From contig CP133967.1 in NCBI GenBank assembly GCA_036251935.1, positions 629,488 through 693,487 on the forward strand: DNA of 64,000 nucleotides. Reading direction: 5' to 3'. How positions within the stretch are numbered: the first letter of the stretch is position 1; the number at the start of each line of letters is the position of its first letter. The notes under the pieces were generated by a model. That model was given only the letters and a program-made list of their open reading frames with translations, did no database searches and was not told where the DNA came from. The position numbers were made by a program, and so were the translations under genes. Positions 29,059 to 39,064 of this stretch are shown piece after piece. Source of the DNA: Orbaceae bacterium lpD04 (GTDB taxonomy: Bacteria; Pseudomonadota; Gammaproteobacteria; Enterobacterales; Orbaceae).

Positions 29059-29679
29059 GTGAAAGAATTAATTGCTAAAATTGTACGCATTTTTTTATTG
29101 ATGAGTTGTAAATTAGTGACTGGTATTCAAGCTCGTTGGTTGACAGAGCCTAATAATTACCGTTGTAAAATTTATTATGCTAATCATTCCAGCCATTTAG
29201 ATGGTTTATTGCTTTGGTCATGTTTTCCAAAGTATCTACGTTCGAGTATTTATCCTGTAGCAGCCAAAGATTATTGGGGTAAAACATCGTTCAAGCGATT
29301 TATTGCAAGTGATGTCTTTAACTCTGTTTTAATTACTCGTAGCCCTAATTGTCGCGAAAACCCACTGAGTATTTTAGAGGATCTTCTAACAAAACAGCAA
29401 TCAATTATCCTTTTTCCTGAGGGTACACGAGGTGATGGTCAACATGTGGCTGATTTTAAAAGTGGTTTATTTCATTTAGCTAAGCATTTACCCAATGTAG
29501 AGCTTGTTCCGGTTTATTTAAATAATTTAAATCGAGTATGGCCTAAAGGCTCTAAATTATTAGTCCCTATTATTTGCTCAGCTGTTTTTGGATTGCCGAT
29601 AAAACCTCTAGATGAAACTGAAACTAAAGAGAGTTTTTTAAATAGGGCGAAACAAGCATTAGAGGAACTCGCCCCATGA
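29059..29679 (+). CDS. Lysophospholipid acyltransferase, PlsC family
   Basis: Membrane-associated acyltransferase of 206 aa. The catalytic HX4D motif is NHSSHLDG and the substrate motif is FPEGTRGDG, both standard for 1-acyl-glycerol-3-phosphate acyltransferases. The start is GTG at 29059 with AGAAGG eight bases upstream. Its stop overlaps the ATG of the CDP-diacylglycerol synthase gene by 4 nt, so the product (phosphatidate) could feed directly into the next enzyme. It is shorter than E. coli PlsC (245 aa) and likely a second, paralogous enzyme. Confidence 0.88.
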   Translation: MKELIAKIVRIFLLMSCKLVTGIQARWLTEPNNYRCKIYYANHSSHLDGLLLWSCFPKYLRSSIYPVAAKDYWGKTSFKRFIASDVFNSVLITRSPNCRENPLSILEDLLTKQQSIILFPEGTRGDGQHVADFKSGLFHLAKHLPNVELVPVYLNNLNRVWPKGSKLLVPIICSAVFGLPIKPLDETETKESFLNRAKQALEELAP

Positions 29680-30620
29680 TATTTACAGATCTAGACTTAC
29701 AATTACTATTAGCATGTATATTTACCTTGCTTATCGTTGCTAGCTTAATTGGTCAATTAATTGCTAAATTTAAGTGTAATAACAATAATAGAAAGATGAT
29801 AGAAAACCTCAACCAGCGAATTAATGCTTGGTGGATAATGAGTATTGTATTACTTATCGCCATATTAATTGGTACGATTGGCACTCTAATTTTATTTATC
29901 TTTATTTCATTTTTTGCATTACGTGAGTGCATTACTTTAACGCCGACGCAACTCGGAGATCACCAAGCATTATTCTGGTGTTTTTTTATTTTATTGCCTT
30001 TTCAATATTTGCTGATAGGACTTAATTGGTACGGCTTGTTTGCTATCTTTATTCCCGTTTTTGGATTTTTATTTATTGCGACGCGAATTGCAATAAATGG
30101 TGACACGATTGATTTTCTAGGGCGAGTTGCAAAGATCCAATGGAGTATGATGATTGCCGTGTATTGTATTAGTTATATTCCAGCATTATTGTTATTACAT
30201 ATTCCAAACTACGAAGGACAGAATATTAAACTTATTATGTTTTTAGTCATTGTTGTACAACTTTCTGATGTTTTGCAATATGTATTTGGTAAATTGTTTG
30301 GGCGTCATGCCATTGTGCCTAAACTTAGCCCAAACAAAACGGTAGAAGGATTCATAGGGGGAGTTTTATCGGCTAGTCTGATTGGCGCATTGCTCTGGTG
30401 GATAACACCTTTTGATATTTGGCAAGCAGGATTAATTGCTATTTTGATGACATTATTGGGTTTTTGTGGTGGACTATGTATGTCAGCAATTAAACGCGAT
30501 CGCGGTATTAAAGATTTCGGCACGATTATTGAAGGACATGGCGGGATGATGGATCGCATTGATTCATTATGTTTTGCAGCTCCCGTATTTTTCCATATTG
30601 TACGTTATTTCTATACATAA
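29676..30620 (+). CDS. Phosphatidate cytidylyltransferase, CdsA/YnbB family
   Basis: Integral membrane enzyme making CDP-diacylglycerol from phosphatidate and CTP. The 314-aa protein has about eight transmembrane segments and the CdsA signature region VQLSDVLQYVFGKLFGRH, SPNKTVEGFIGG and KRDRGIKDFGTIIEGHGGMMDRIDSL with the conserved acidic and basic residues. It is coupled to the acyltransferase gene (4-nt overlap). The long hydrophilic loop after helix 1 resembles the E. coli YnbB type rather than the housekeeping CdsA, which is normally found beside ispU and rseP. Confidence 0.88.
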   Translation: MIFTDLDLQLLLACIFTLLIVASLIGQLIAKFKCNNNNRKMIENLNQRINAWWIMSIVLLIAILIGTIGTLILFIFISFFALRECITLTPTQLGDHQALFWCFFILLPFQYLLIGLNWYGLFAIFIPVFGFLFIATRIAINGDTIDFLGRVAKIQWSMMIAVYCISYIPALLLLHIPNYEGQNIKLIMFLVIVVQLSDVLQYVFGKLFGRHAIVPKLSPNKTVEGFIGGVLSASLIGALLWWITPFDIWQAGLIAILMTLLGFCGGLCMSAIKRDRGIKDFGTIIEGHGGMMDRIDSLCFAAPVFFHIVRYFYT

Positions 30621-30668
30621 TAGTTTTAGCATTCAATTAAGCCAAACAAATAATAAAAAAGGTTATTT

Positions 30669-33545
30669 ATGAAAAAATATTATCTATTTTTTAGCCTGTA
30701 TTTAGGTATTTTGTCGCTATTAATACAGCCAAGTTATGCTATTGATCTATCACCATCTTATACCACGTTAACGAATAATATTAATAAAAATACTCGTGAC
30801 GATAGGCAATATCGTATTATTGAACTGAGTAATAAGATGAAAGTATTGCTAATTTCAGATCATAACGCAGCTAAATCACTTGCCTCTTTAGCGTTACCTA
30901 TAGGCTCGCTGTATGATCCTAAAACGCAGCAAGGACTTGCTCATTATACTGAGCATATGGTGTTAATGGGCTCTGAAAAATATCCAGAGCCTGATAATTT
31001 TTCAACTTTTTTAAGCCTGCATGCGGGGAGTTATAATGCAAGCACTGCCGCAAATCGTACTGCATTTTATTTTGAGGTTGAAAATAATGCCTTTTTACCT
31101 GCACTTGACCGTTTAGCTGACGCCATTGCAAAGCCATTATTTAATCCTGTGTATGCAAATAAAGAGCGAAATGCCGTTGATGCAGAATTAACTGCTGCTC
31201 GCTCAAATGATGGTTTTAGAATACAGCAGGTTAATGCAGAAACAATTAATCAACAGCATCCAGCATCAATGTTTTTTGGTGGAAACTTACAAACTTTAAG
31301 TGATAAAGAAGGAAGTAATTTGCATGATGAATTAATAAAATTTCATCATCATTATTACGATGCAAGTATGATGGTTGGGGTTATTTACAGTAATCAATCT
31401 TTAGATAAACTCGCTGATTTGGCGGTACAAACCTTTGGTAAAATTAAAGATAAAAATACTAAAGTTGATCCGATTACTGTGCCAGCTACGACTGCTGAAA
31501 ATCTCGGTAAAATGATTTATATGCAGCCAGCTCAGCCTAAAAAAGAGTTGTATTTACAATTTCCTATTGAGAATAATATCGCACAATTCGCAGATAAAAG
31601 TGATGAATATATTGCTTATATGATTAGCAATCGTAGCCAAAATACACTATTTGATCAGCTACACAAACAAGGACTTATTGAGTCAATTGGCGCTAATGCT
31701 GAACCACTTCGTTATGGTAATAGTGGTGTTTTTAGTATCTATGTGAGTTTAACTGATCAGGGATTAGATGAGAAAGAACAAGTAATTGCTAGTATCTTTA
31801 ATTATTTACAGCTACTGGAACAAAAAGGAATCGACAGCAAATATTATGATGAACTTGCAAAAGTCCTCACACTAGAATTTAAATATTCAGATATTACTCG
31901 TGATATGTCATATGTTGAACAGTTAGCCGATCAGATGCTTTTTTATCCGATGGAGCATGTACTTGACGCGGACTATATTGCCACTAATTTTAACCGTAGT
32001 ACGATTAATAATCGGCTTAAATCATTAATCCCCGATAATGCTAGAATTTGGGTGATTGCACCTGAACAACAGACAAATAAGGTAGCCTATTTTGTTAATG
32101 CTCCTTATCAAGTTGAAGATCTTGATAAGAAAAAAATACGCAATTTTATGATGTTAGATAAAAATAATCATTTTGACCTACCCGTTCTTAATCCCTATCT
32201 TGTTGATGATTTTTCGTTAGTTAAGCAAAATGATAATACAACTAAGAATGAAAATGCTTTCTGTAATACCGGTAATAATATTCATTTTTCGAGCGAATAT
32301 TTTAAAGATGAGCCGAAAGCGGCAATTGCATTATCATTGCGTAATAATTTCGCCTTAGACAATGCTGAAAATCAGGTTATGTTTTATCTGCTTGATTATT
32401 TGGCAAATAGGGAACTTGCTAAATTACGTTTTCAAGCTGATGTGGCTGGCGTTAGTTTTTCAACTGGCACTGATTCTGGCTTATTCATATCCTTAAGTGG
32501 GTTTAATCAGCATTTAGATAATATGTTGCTTGATATTTTAGCCACTTATCGTCATATGGTGATTGATGAAAAAAACTTACAATTGGCAAAATCTTGGTAT
32601 TTAGAAAAATTAGCTGCAGCCGATCATGCGAATAGTGTTTCACTTGCTATGCAATCAGTCGGTGCTTTATCGGTTAACCCATATTTTGATCGGGAGATTA
32701 GAAGGGTTATTATTCCCAAAATAACCGTCGAAAAATTACAACAATATCGCGATCAGCTGTTGTATGATTCAGTTCCATATATGATTAGCATTGGGAATCT
32801 TGATGATGAGTCATCAGCAAAAACATATTACAATATTAAGCAATCTTTGGATGAAAAAGCGCATTATAATATTCAACCTCCTATGATGGTTAATCAGACA
32901 TTAGATGCGCTTATTACTAAACATGCAGTTAGTAGTGACAATGCTTTACTTATGGGATTTGTACCTAAATCTTATGACAAGATAACGAGCAGAGTTTCGA
33001 GTGATCTCTTAACTAAAATTATTTCACCTTGGTTTTATGATCAGTTAAGAAGTAATGAACAGCTTGGTTACTCTGTATTCTCATTACCTATAGATATTGG
33101 TGATACGAGTGGTATTGGTTTTCTAATTCAAAGTAACCAATATGATCCCGCTTATATTAATGATCGTTATAAGGCATTTTATCCTGTTATTTTAAATAAG
33201 CTTAACGCATTAACAGAGAATGAATTTAAACAATATAAGCAATCGGTTCTCGATGAGCAGTTAACCCCACCGCAAACATTAGATGAAGAATTTGCCAATT
33301 ATTTAACTGATTACCAGCAATCATTATTTAATTTTGACTCAAAACAGCAAAGAATTGAACGACTTAAGGAAATGAGTAAAAAGGAATTAATTGATTTCTA
33401 TCGTTCAGCGGTAATTGAAGCAAATGGGTTAGTGGTAGCATCACAAGTGCTTGGTAACCAACCTGATAAAATTATCAAAAGTGTAACAGGATTAACTGAG
33501 TATCAAGGAACGGCAGATTTACAGAAAAAGTTGTTAGGTAATTAG
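30669..33545 (+). CDS. ptrA: Protease III (pitrilysin)
   Basis: Periplasmic zinc metallopeptidase of 958 aa (E. coli 962 aa) that degrades small peptides. The signal peptide ends at PSYAID. The inverted zinc motif HxxEH is HYTEH (His 92, Glu 95, His 96) in GLAHYTEHMVLMGSEKYPE, followed by RTAFYFEVENNAF and the distal Glu region ERNAVDAELTAARS. The C-terminal M16 domains are complete, with RSNEQLGYSVFS. It stands 49 nt after the cdsA-like gene. In E. coli ptrA lies between recC and recB; here neither is adjacent. A strong terminator follows. Confidence 0.96.
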   Translation: MKKYYLFFSLYLGILSLLIQPSYAIDLSPSYTTLTNNINKNTRDDRQYRIIELSNKMKVLLISDHNAAKSLASLALPIGSLYDPKTQQGLAHYTEHMVLMGSEKYPEPDNFSTFLSLHAGSYNASTAANRTAFYFEVENNAFLPALDRLADAIAKPLFNPVYANKERNAVDAELTAARSNDGFRIQQVNAETINQQHPASMFFGGNLQTLSDKEGSNLHDELIKFHHHYYDASMMVGVIYSNQSLDKLADLAVQTFGKIKDKNTKVDPITVPATTAENLGKMIYMQPAQPKKELYLQFPIENNIAQFADKSDEYIAYMISNRSQNTLFDQLHKQGLIESIGANAEPLRYGNSGVFSIYVSLTDQGLDEKEQVIASIFNYLQLLEQKGIDSKYYDELAKVLTLEFKYSDITRDMSYVEQLADQMLFYPMEHVLDADYIATNFNRSTINNRLKSLIPDNARIWVIAPEQQTNKVAYFVNAPYQVEDLDKKKIRNFMMLDKNNHFDLPVLNPYLVDDFSLVKQNDNTTKNENAFCNTGNNIHFSSEYFKDEPKAAIALSLRNNFALDNAENQVMFYLLDYLANRELAKLRFQADVAGVSFSTGTDSGLFISLSGFNQHLDNMLLDILATYRHMVIDEKNLQLAKSWYLEKLAAADHANSVSLAMQSVGALSVNPYFDREIRRVIIPKITVEKLQQYRDQLLYDSVPYMISIGNLDDESSAKTYYNIKQSLDEKAHYNIQPPMMVNQTLDALITKHAVSSDNALLMGFVPKSYDKITSRVSSDLLTKIISPWFYDQLRSNEQLGYSVFSLPIDIGDTSGIGFLIQSNQYDPAYINDRYKAFYPVILNKLNALTENEFKQYKQSVLDEQLTPPQTLDEEFANYLTDYQQSLFNFDSKQQRIERLKEMSKKELIDFYRSAVIEANGLVVASQVLGNQPDKIIKSVTGLTEYQGTADLQKKLLGN

Positions 33546-33603
33546 TTTTATCTTTATCTAATGCGACATGGTATATACTTAAACTTAATGTATATAGTGT
33601 AAT

Positions 33604-33635
33604 AAAAAACCGGCTTAAGTAAAGCCGGTTTTTTA
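33604..33635. terminator. Bidirectional terminator between ptrA and uspA
   Basis: Hairpin AAAAACCGGCTT / AAGCCGGTTTTT with a 5-nt loop, a GC-rich core and A/T tails on both sides. It ends two convergent transcripts. Confidence 0.92.
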
Positions 33636-33644
33636 TTTGGGTAA

Positions 33645-34103
33645 TTATGCACTCGCGGTTTCTTCTGCTGGCACATCATCATCTTTAAGTGGAACAATTA
33701 AGGTATCAATATGGGTATTATTAATTAATTGACGAGCAGAGGACATTAATTTGCTCCAAAAATCTTGATGGTGTCCACAAACGACAAGATCAAAACCATA
33801 TTCATGGATTGCTTCAATTAAAACCTGCCCAAATTCGCCATTCCCTGATAATGTATGAGCAATTGGATACCCTGCATTATCTGAAAGTTTATTAAGCGCA
33901 AGGTGCGCATCTTCAGTGATACGATCTTTCATATCATTCATATTAATATCCACTAATCCTGTATACAAATCAGAATAATTAATACCAACATGAATTAAGG
34001 AAATTTTTGCATCGTATGGCCTTGCCATAAAGACAGCTTTTTCGACAAGAATATCGCTTTCCGGTGATAAGTCAACTGCTACTAAAATGTGTTTATAGGC
34101 CAT
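33645..34103 (-). CDS. uspA: Universal stress protein A
   Basis: Cytoplasmic stress protein of 152 aa. It is nearly collinear with E. coli UspA ([53 protein letters not shown]). This subfamily lacks the ATP-binding G-2x-G-9x-G motif of the UspFG group. It has a longer acidic tail ([13 protein letters not shown]). It lies 61 nt downstream of pitA in the same direction; in E. coli uspA, uspB and pitA are also neighbours, but no uspB is found here. Confidence 0.97.
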   Translation of the reverse strand: MAYKHILVAVDLSPESDILVEKAVFMARPYDAKISLIHVGINYSDLYTGLVDINMNDMKDRITEDAHLALNKLSDNAGYPIAHTLSGNGEFGQVLIEAIHEYGFDLVVCGHHQDFWSKLMSSARQLINNTHIDTLIVPLKDDDVPAEETASA

Positions 34104-34164
34104 AATAGACTCCTCTTTCAGGTAACATCTTAAAATTAATTATTCATGTTTTATATATTTACTA

Positions 34165-35667
34165 CTAAATCAACATTTGAGCAAGCCAAAAAAGTAACGC
34201 TGATAATAAAATTGAAACAGGTAATGTTAAAATCCAAGTTAATGCAATACTTTTAACTGTTTTACTCTGTACTCCACCACCATCAACTAGCATCGTTCCT
34301 GCAACTGATGATGATAATACTTGAGTTGTTGATACTGGCATTCCGGTATAGCTTGCAATACCAATTGATAACGCGGTGGTAACTTGAGCTGAAACGCCTT
34401 GAGCATAAGTCATCCCTTTTTTACCAATTTTCTCTCCAATCGTTATTGCAACGCGTTTCCAGCCGATCATCGTACCGATAGCAAGCGCTGATGCGACAGC
34501 GATAATAATCCAAATCGGCGCATATTCAACGGTATCTAATAAATTATTTTTTAAAGAAATCAAATATTTCTTATCTTGGCTTGGCACTTCTGATTGTTTC
34601 GCAACATGAGCAACCGTATCTGATAAGCAAAGAAGAATACGCCTTGCTTGTGAACGTTGATTCACACTTAATGCATCGTAATCAGTAAGATTATGGAATA
34701 GCGATTTTGCAATATTAATTGTGGTAAAAGAATTAGAAAAATCGCAATGATATTGATTTAATTCTGTAATTGGTATTTCTGTATTAAGGGCAGGTTGTTT
34801 ACCAATAACTTCATTTAATGTTTGTTGATGGGTAACAAAATATTCATCAATATTATTTATCGCATTTCTCGTATTAGTAATATCGTAGGTAGAGGCATTC
34901 ATATTAACAATAAAGCCAGCTGGAGCTACGCCCATCAGCACTAACATTAATAACCCAATACCTTTTTGACCATCATTTGCCCCATGAGAAAAACTTACGC
35001 CAGCAGCTGATACAATAAGCATGATCCTAATCCAAAATGGCGGTTTCTTTTTACCGTAAAGTTTTTCACGTTGTTCGGGGGTCATAAAAATACGTTCGCG
35101 CTTTTTACCACTCTTTTTGCGTGTCCAAATTTTTCTCAAAATAAAAATCATTAAACCTGCTAAGATCAAGCCAACAATCGGTGAAATGATTAACGATAAG
35201 AAAATTTCGACCATTTTAGGAATATTGAGTGCATCAATAATTGAGGTATCAGTCAAAAATGCGTTAGCAAGTGCAACGCCAATAATTGATCCTATCAAAG
35301 TATGAGAACTAGATGCTGGTATGCCAAGGTACCACGTACCTAAATTCCAAACGATCGCTGCTAATAATATTGAAAATACCATAGCGAGGCCGCGGCCAGA
35401 ACTCACATTGAGTAATAGATCAGTCGGTAATAAATGGACGATTGCATAAGCAACACTTAAGCCACCGAGTAGCACTCCAAAAAAGTTAAAAATACCCGCC
35501 ATTAATACGGCAAGTTTCTCTTTTAGTGCTTTAGTATAAATAACCGTAGCAACCGCATTTGCAGTATCATGAAATCCGTTAATTGCTTCGTAGAATAAGA
35601 CAAATAGAAGGGCTAAACCTAAAAGAATGAGAGTCGAAACGTCTAAGTCAGAGAATAGATGAAACAT
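34165..35667 (-). CDS. pitA: Low-affinity inorganic phosphate transporter PitA
   Basis: Inner-membrane metal-phosphate:proton symporter of 500 aa (E. coli 499 aa). The two internal PHO4 repeats are visible in [19 protein letters not shown] (N-terminal) and [14 protein letters not shown] (middle), with the C-terminal [21 protein letters not shown] large hydrophilic loop (about residues 250-380) separates the membrane halves, as in E. coli PitA. It is followed by uspA. The gene is monocistronic or co-read with uspA; a 183-nt gap separates it from the next gene upstream. Confidence 0.96.
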   Translation of the reverse strand: MFHLFSDLDVSTLILLGLALLFVLFYEAINGFHDTANAVATVIYTKALKEKLAVLMAGIFNFFGVLLGGLSVAYAIVHLLPTDLLLNVSSGRGLAMVFSILLAAIVWNLGTWYLGIPASSSHTLIGSIIGVALANAFLTDTSIIDALNIPKMVEIFLSLIISPIVGLILAGLMIFILRKIWTRKKSGKKRERIFMTPEQREKLYGKKKPPFWIRIMLIVSAAGVSFSHGANDGQKGIGLLMLVLMGVAPAGFIVNMNASTYDITNTRNAINNIDEYFVTHQQTLNEVIGKQPALNTEIPITELNQYHCDFSNSFTTINIAKSLFHNLTDYDALSVNQRSQARRILLCLSDTVAHVAKQSEVPSQDKKYLISLKNNLLDTVEYAPIWIIIAVASALAIGTMIGWKRVAITIGEKIGKKGMTYAQGVSAQVTTALSIGIASYTGMPVSTTQVLSSSVAGTMLVDGGGVQSKTVKSIALTWILTLPVSILLSALLFWLAQMLI

Positions 35668-35818
35668 ATAGGCTCTTTAAGTAGTTAGTAAAACAAGCGT
35701 TATTATCACAAAGAATAACATATCAGCAAAATAATTTTAATGATTTTTCTTTGTTTTGTTGATAATAAATAATTTTTTATATTAGACTTTGCTATTACAA
35801 CAAAATTATAACGAAATA

Positions 35819-35845
35819 CTGATACTTTATATTATAAAGTATCAG
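35819..35845 (-). terminator. Hairpin after the YfeH-like gene
   Basis: Perfect 12-bp arms CTGATACTTTAT (35819-35830) and ATAAAGTATCAG (35834-35845) with a 3-nt loop, six bases past the stop of the gene at 35851. There is no long T-run, so termination may be weak. Confidence 0.6.
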
Positions 35846-35850
35846 ATTTA

Positions 35851-36831
35851 TTAGTTTTGGTCGCTATTTCGCTTCGCGTAGCGAGCAGCAAGCACTGCGC
35901 AAACCATTAACTGTATTTGATGAAAAATCATTAATGGTAGAACCATTATTCCCATAATTGAAACAGGAAAAATAACACTAGCCATTGGGATCCCACTTGC
36001 AAGGCTCTTTTTAGAGCCACAAAAAACGATAGTAATTTCATCTTCTTTATTAAAACCAAGTAGCCTTGCGCCGTAAGTTGTAATAATGATTACTACCGCT
36101 AATAATAAAAGTGAAAAAATAATAATTTCGGCAAATGATAAAGCATCAATCTGATGCCAAATACCATTGATAACGGCGTCACTAAAAGCAACATAGACCA
36201 CTAATAAAATTGATAGTCGATCAGTTTTATTGACAATTTTTCGGTGAGAATCAACCCAATTACCAATCCAGCGCCTTGATAAATGCCCAACAATAAAAGG
36301 TAACATAAGCTTAAGCATTATAGATACAATTGCATCAACAATATTCATGCTACCAGCTGATTGGGTATGCATCAGTACGCCAATTAAGATTGGCGTAACA
36401 AATACGCCAAGTAATGTTGATGCTGACGCACTGCAAATTGCAGCAGCAACATTGCCGCGTGCAATCGAAGTAAACGCGATTGCTGATTGTACTGTCGCTG
36501 GAAGAGTACAAAGATAGATAAACCCTAAATAAAGATTATCAGATAAAAAAGTCGGTACAAAAATCAGTAGTGCAAGTCCTAGTAAAGGAAAAATAAGAAA
36601 TGTGACGGCAAAAATTGTAATATGTAATCGCCAGTTTTTTACTCCATCCATAATTGCAGGAAACGATAATTTAGCACCATGCATGAAAAAGAGTAGGCCG
36701 ATTGCAAATGTAGTGAGGTATTCAAAAAAAACTTTTATATTTCCTTCGCAAGGAAAAAGTGTCGCGGTGATAACAATGGTGATTAGAATTAATAAAAAAG
36801 GATCAATTTTTAATAACTTTATAATATTCAT
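35851..36831 (-). CDS. Bile acid:sodium symporter-like transporter, YfeH type
   Basis: Inner-membrane protein of 326 aa with about ten hydrophobic segments of the SBF-like (PF13593) family. Typical blocks are FFMHGAKLSFPA, LPATVQSAIAFTSIARGNVAAAICSASAS and FCGSKKSLASGIPMASV. E. coli YfeH (332 aa) is the nearest well-known relative; its substrate is not established. The gene is alone between pitA and rpoD, all on the minus strand, with its own terminator and the rpoD terminator upstream, so it is an independent unit. Confidence 0.9.
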   Translation of the reverse strand: MNIIKLLKIDPFLLILITIVITATLFPCEGNIKVFFEYLTTFAIGLLFFMHGAKLSFPAIMDGVKNWRLHITIFAVTFLIFPLLGLALLIFVPTFLSDNLYLGFIYLCTLPATVQSAIAFTSIARGNVAAAICSASASTLLGVFVTPILIGVLMHTQSAGSMNIVDAIVSIMLKLMLPFIVGHLSRRWIGNWVDSHRKIVNKTDRLSILLVVYVAFSDAVINGIWHQIDALSFAEIIIFSLLLLAVVIIITTYGARLLGFNKEDEITIVFCGSKKSLASGIPMASVIFPVSIMGIMVLPLMIFHQIQLMVCAVLAARYAKRNSDQN

Positions 36832-36863
36832 AGAAAGAATCTGTAAATTAGATATCGAACATA

Positions 36864-36896
36864 TAAAAAAATATCCGCTACTGGTGTAGCGGATAT
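36864..36896 (-). terminator. Terminator of rpoD
   Basis: On the minus strand an 11-bp perfect stem (ATATCCGCTAC / GTAGCGGATAT, loop of four) is followed by seven T residues. It starts six bases after the rpoD stop and closes the macromolecular synthesis operon. Confidence 0.93.
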
Positions 36897-36902
36897 AAAA
36901 TT

Positions 36903-38744
36903 TTACTCATCAAGGAAACTGCGTAATACATCAGACCGACTAGGATGACGTAATTTACGTAATGCTTTCGCCTCGATTTGACGAATACGTTCTCTTGTTA
37001 CATCAAACTGTTTACCGACTTCTTCAAGTGTATGGTCAGTATTCATGTCGATACCAAAACGCATACGCAATACTTTTGCTTCTCGAGGTGTTAAGCCCGA
37101 TAAAATATCTCTTGTTGCTGCGCGTAAACTTTCTGATGTCGCTGCATCAAGTGGCTGCTCTATTGCCGTATCTTCAATAAAATCACCTAAATGAGAATCT
37201 TCATCATCACCAACAGGTGTTTCCATTGAAATAGGCTCTTTCGCAATTTTTAATACCTTACGGATTTTATCTTCCGGCATCTGCATTTTTTCAGATAACT
37301 CTTCCGGAGTCGGTTCGCGACCAATTTCTTGTAAAATTTGACGTGAAATTCGATTTAGTTTATTAATTGTTTCAATCATATGAACCGGAATACGGATCGT
37401 CCTAGCTTGGTCAGCGATTGAACGTGTTATAGCCTGACGGATCCACCAAGTTGCATAAGTTGAGAATTTATAACCGCGGCGGTATTCAAATTTATCTACT
37501 GCTTTCATTAAGCCAATATTACCTTCTTGAATAAGATCCAAGAATTGTAATCCACGATTGGTATATTTTTTCGCAATAGAGATCACTAAACGTAAGTTAG
37601 CTTCAACCATCTCTTTTTTAGCTCTTTTGGCTTTCGCTTCACCAATTGACATACGACGGTTAATATCTTTAATTTGCTCAATTGATAAATTTGTTTCCGT
37701 TTCAATATATTGCAACTGGACTGCTTGTTCTTGAATTTGAACTTCAAATTCGGGTAGCTTGGCAGAAAAAGTACTTTTTGATTTACTTGCTTTTTCAAAC
37801 CAACTCATATTATTTTCGTTGCCAGTAAAATGTGTCATAAATTGCTTTTTAGGCATTTTACATTGTTCAACACAAATCTTCATAATAATACGTTCATGGG
37901 TTCTAACTCGCTCCATCATCTCACGCATATTATTGACTAAAATATCGAATTGTTTACCCACTAAACGAAATTGTTTAAAAATCTCTGATAAGTTTTCAAT
38001 TTCTTGCTGTGCTTTTTTATGTGCACGGCCATGCTTTTTGATAGCATCAGAGGTTTTTTCATGCTGTTCTTTTAATTCAGCAAATTTCGCTCTAGCAACT
38101 TCAGGATCAATCGAGGTATCATCTTCAGTTGAGTCAGAATCACTATCTTCATCTTCGTCTTCATCATCAAGATCGATACTATCAGATTCTTTATCTTCAA
38201 GTTCTTCAGGTAGTTCATCTAATCCTTCTTCAGCATTTGGATCGACAAATCCTGTAATTAAATCAGAAAGACGAACAGTTCCTTGCTCAACTAAATTATA
38301 TTGTTCTAAAAGGTAGGTTATCGCTTCAGGATATTCAGAAACTGAGGTTTGTACTTGATTGATACCATCCTCAATACGTTTAGCAATATCAATTTCACCT
38401 TCCCTTGTTAATAACTCAACTGCGCCCATTTCACGCATGTACATTCGGACAGGATCTGTTGTACGGCCAATTTCTGATTCAACATTAGATAGTACTAGGG
38501 CAGTTGCTGCCTCAACGGCTTCTTCATCAGCAACGTTATCTGATAAAAGCATTTCATCTGTATCTGGGGCTTCTTCAAGTACTTGAATTCCCATATCATT
38601 TATCATCTGAATAATATCTTCGATTTGATCTGAATCGATGATTTCTTCTGGTAAATGATCATTGACATCTGCATAAGTTAAATACCCGAGTTCTTTACCT
38701 CGGATAATCAGATGTTTTAGTTGTGATTGAGAGTTCTGCTCCAT
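36903..38744 (-). CDS. rpoD: RNA polymerase primary sigma factor (sigma-70)
   Basis: Housekeeping sigma factor of 613 aa (E. coli 613 aa). Region 1.1 starts [32 protein letters not shown]. The non-conserved region is very acidic ([15 protein letters not shown]). Regions 2 ([32 protein letters not shown]), 3 and 4 ([34 protein letters not shown]) are complete. It follows dnaG after 320 nt, which leaves room for its own promoter, as in the E. coli operon where rpoD has extra stress promoters. Confidence 0.99.
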   Translation of the reverse strand: MEQNSQSQLKHLIIRGKELGYLTYADVNDHLPEEIIDSDQIEDIIQMINDMGIQVLEEAPDTDEMLLSDNVADEEAVEAATALVLSNVESEIGRTTDPVRMYMREMGAVELLTREGEIDIAKRIEDGINQVQTSVSEYPEAITYLLEQYNLVEQGTVRLSDLITGFVDPNAEEGLDELPEELEDKESDSIDLDDEDEDEDSDSDSTEDDTSIDPEVARAKFAELKEQHEKTSDAIKKHGRAHKKAQQEIENLSEIFKQFRLVGKQFDILVNNMREMMERVRTHERIIMKICVEQCKMPKKQFMTHFTGNENNMSWFEKASKSKSTFSAKLPEFEVQIQEQAVQLQYIETETNLSIEQIKDINRRMSIGEAKAKRAKKEMVEANLRLVISIAKKYTNRGLQFLDLIQEGNIGLMKAVDKFEYRRGYKFSTYATWWIRQAITRSIADQARTIRIPVHMIETINKLNRISRQILQEIGREPTPEELSEKMQMPEDKIRKVLKIAKEPISMETPVGDDEDSHLGDFIEDTAIEQPLDAATSESLRAATRDILSGLTPREAKVLRMRFGIDMNTDHTLEEVGKQFDVTRERIRQIEAKALRKLRHPSRSDVLRSFLDE

Positions 38745-39064
38745 ATCAAAATATCCACATTTTGTTGTTTAGTAATGAGTAAAAACATATTACCCGGACT
38801 AAATATTTTTTATTATCGATAAATATAAATCAGCAGATGTTATGGCTATATAAAATAGCGAGAGGTAGCCTTTGGCTAGCTATGTATACACCTATCTAAT
38901 CATATTTATTTATGATGTCATAAAAAATATATATTATTTCATTCTTACTTTAACTGTTTTGGCTATTTATCAAGTAAGTTAACTTTATAGCCAACTCAAT
39001 ATCTTATTTTTTATTGAGTATTCACTTTAGCTTCTCAGCAATTAAGCTGCATTATTATCTATAT
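38745..39064 (-). other. dnaG-rpoD intergenic region with dyad
   Basis: There is no coding frame here. A perfect 8-bp dyad TTGGCTAT (38959-38966) / ATAGCCAA (38987-38994) encloses the palindrome AAGTTAACTT. A further hairpin TAGCC-TTT-GGCTA lies near 38872-38884. It may hold the dnaG transcript end and an internal rpoD promoter; no confident -35/-10 pair was assigned. Confidence 0.4.
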
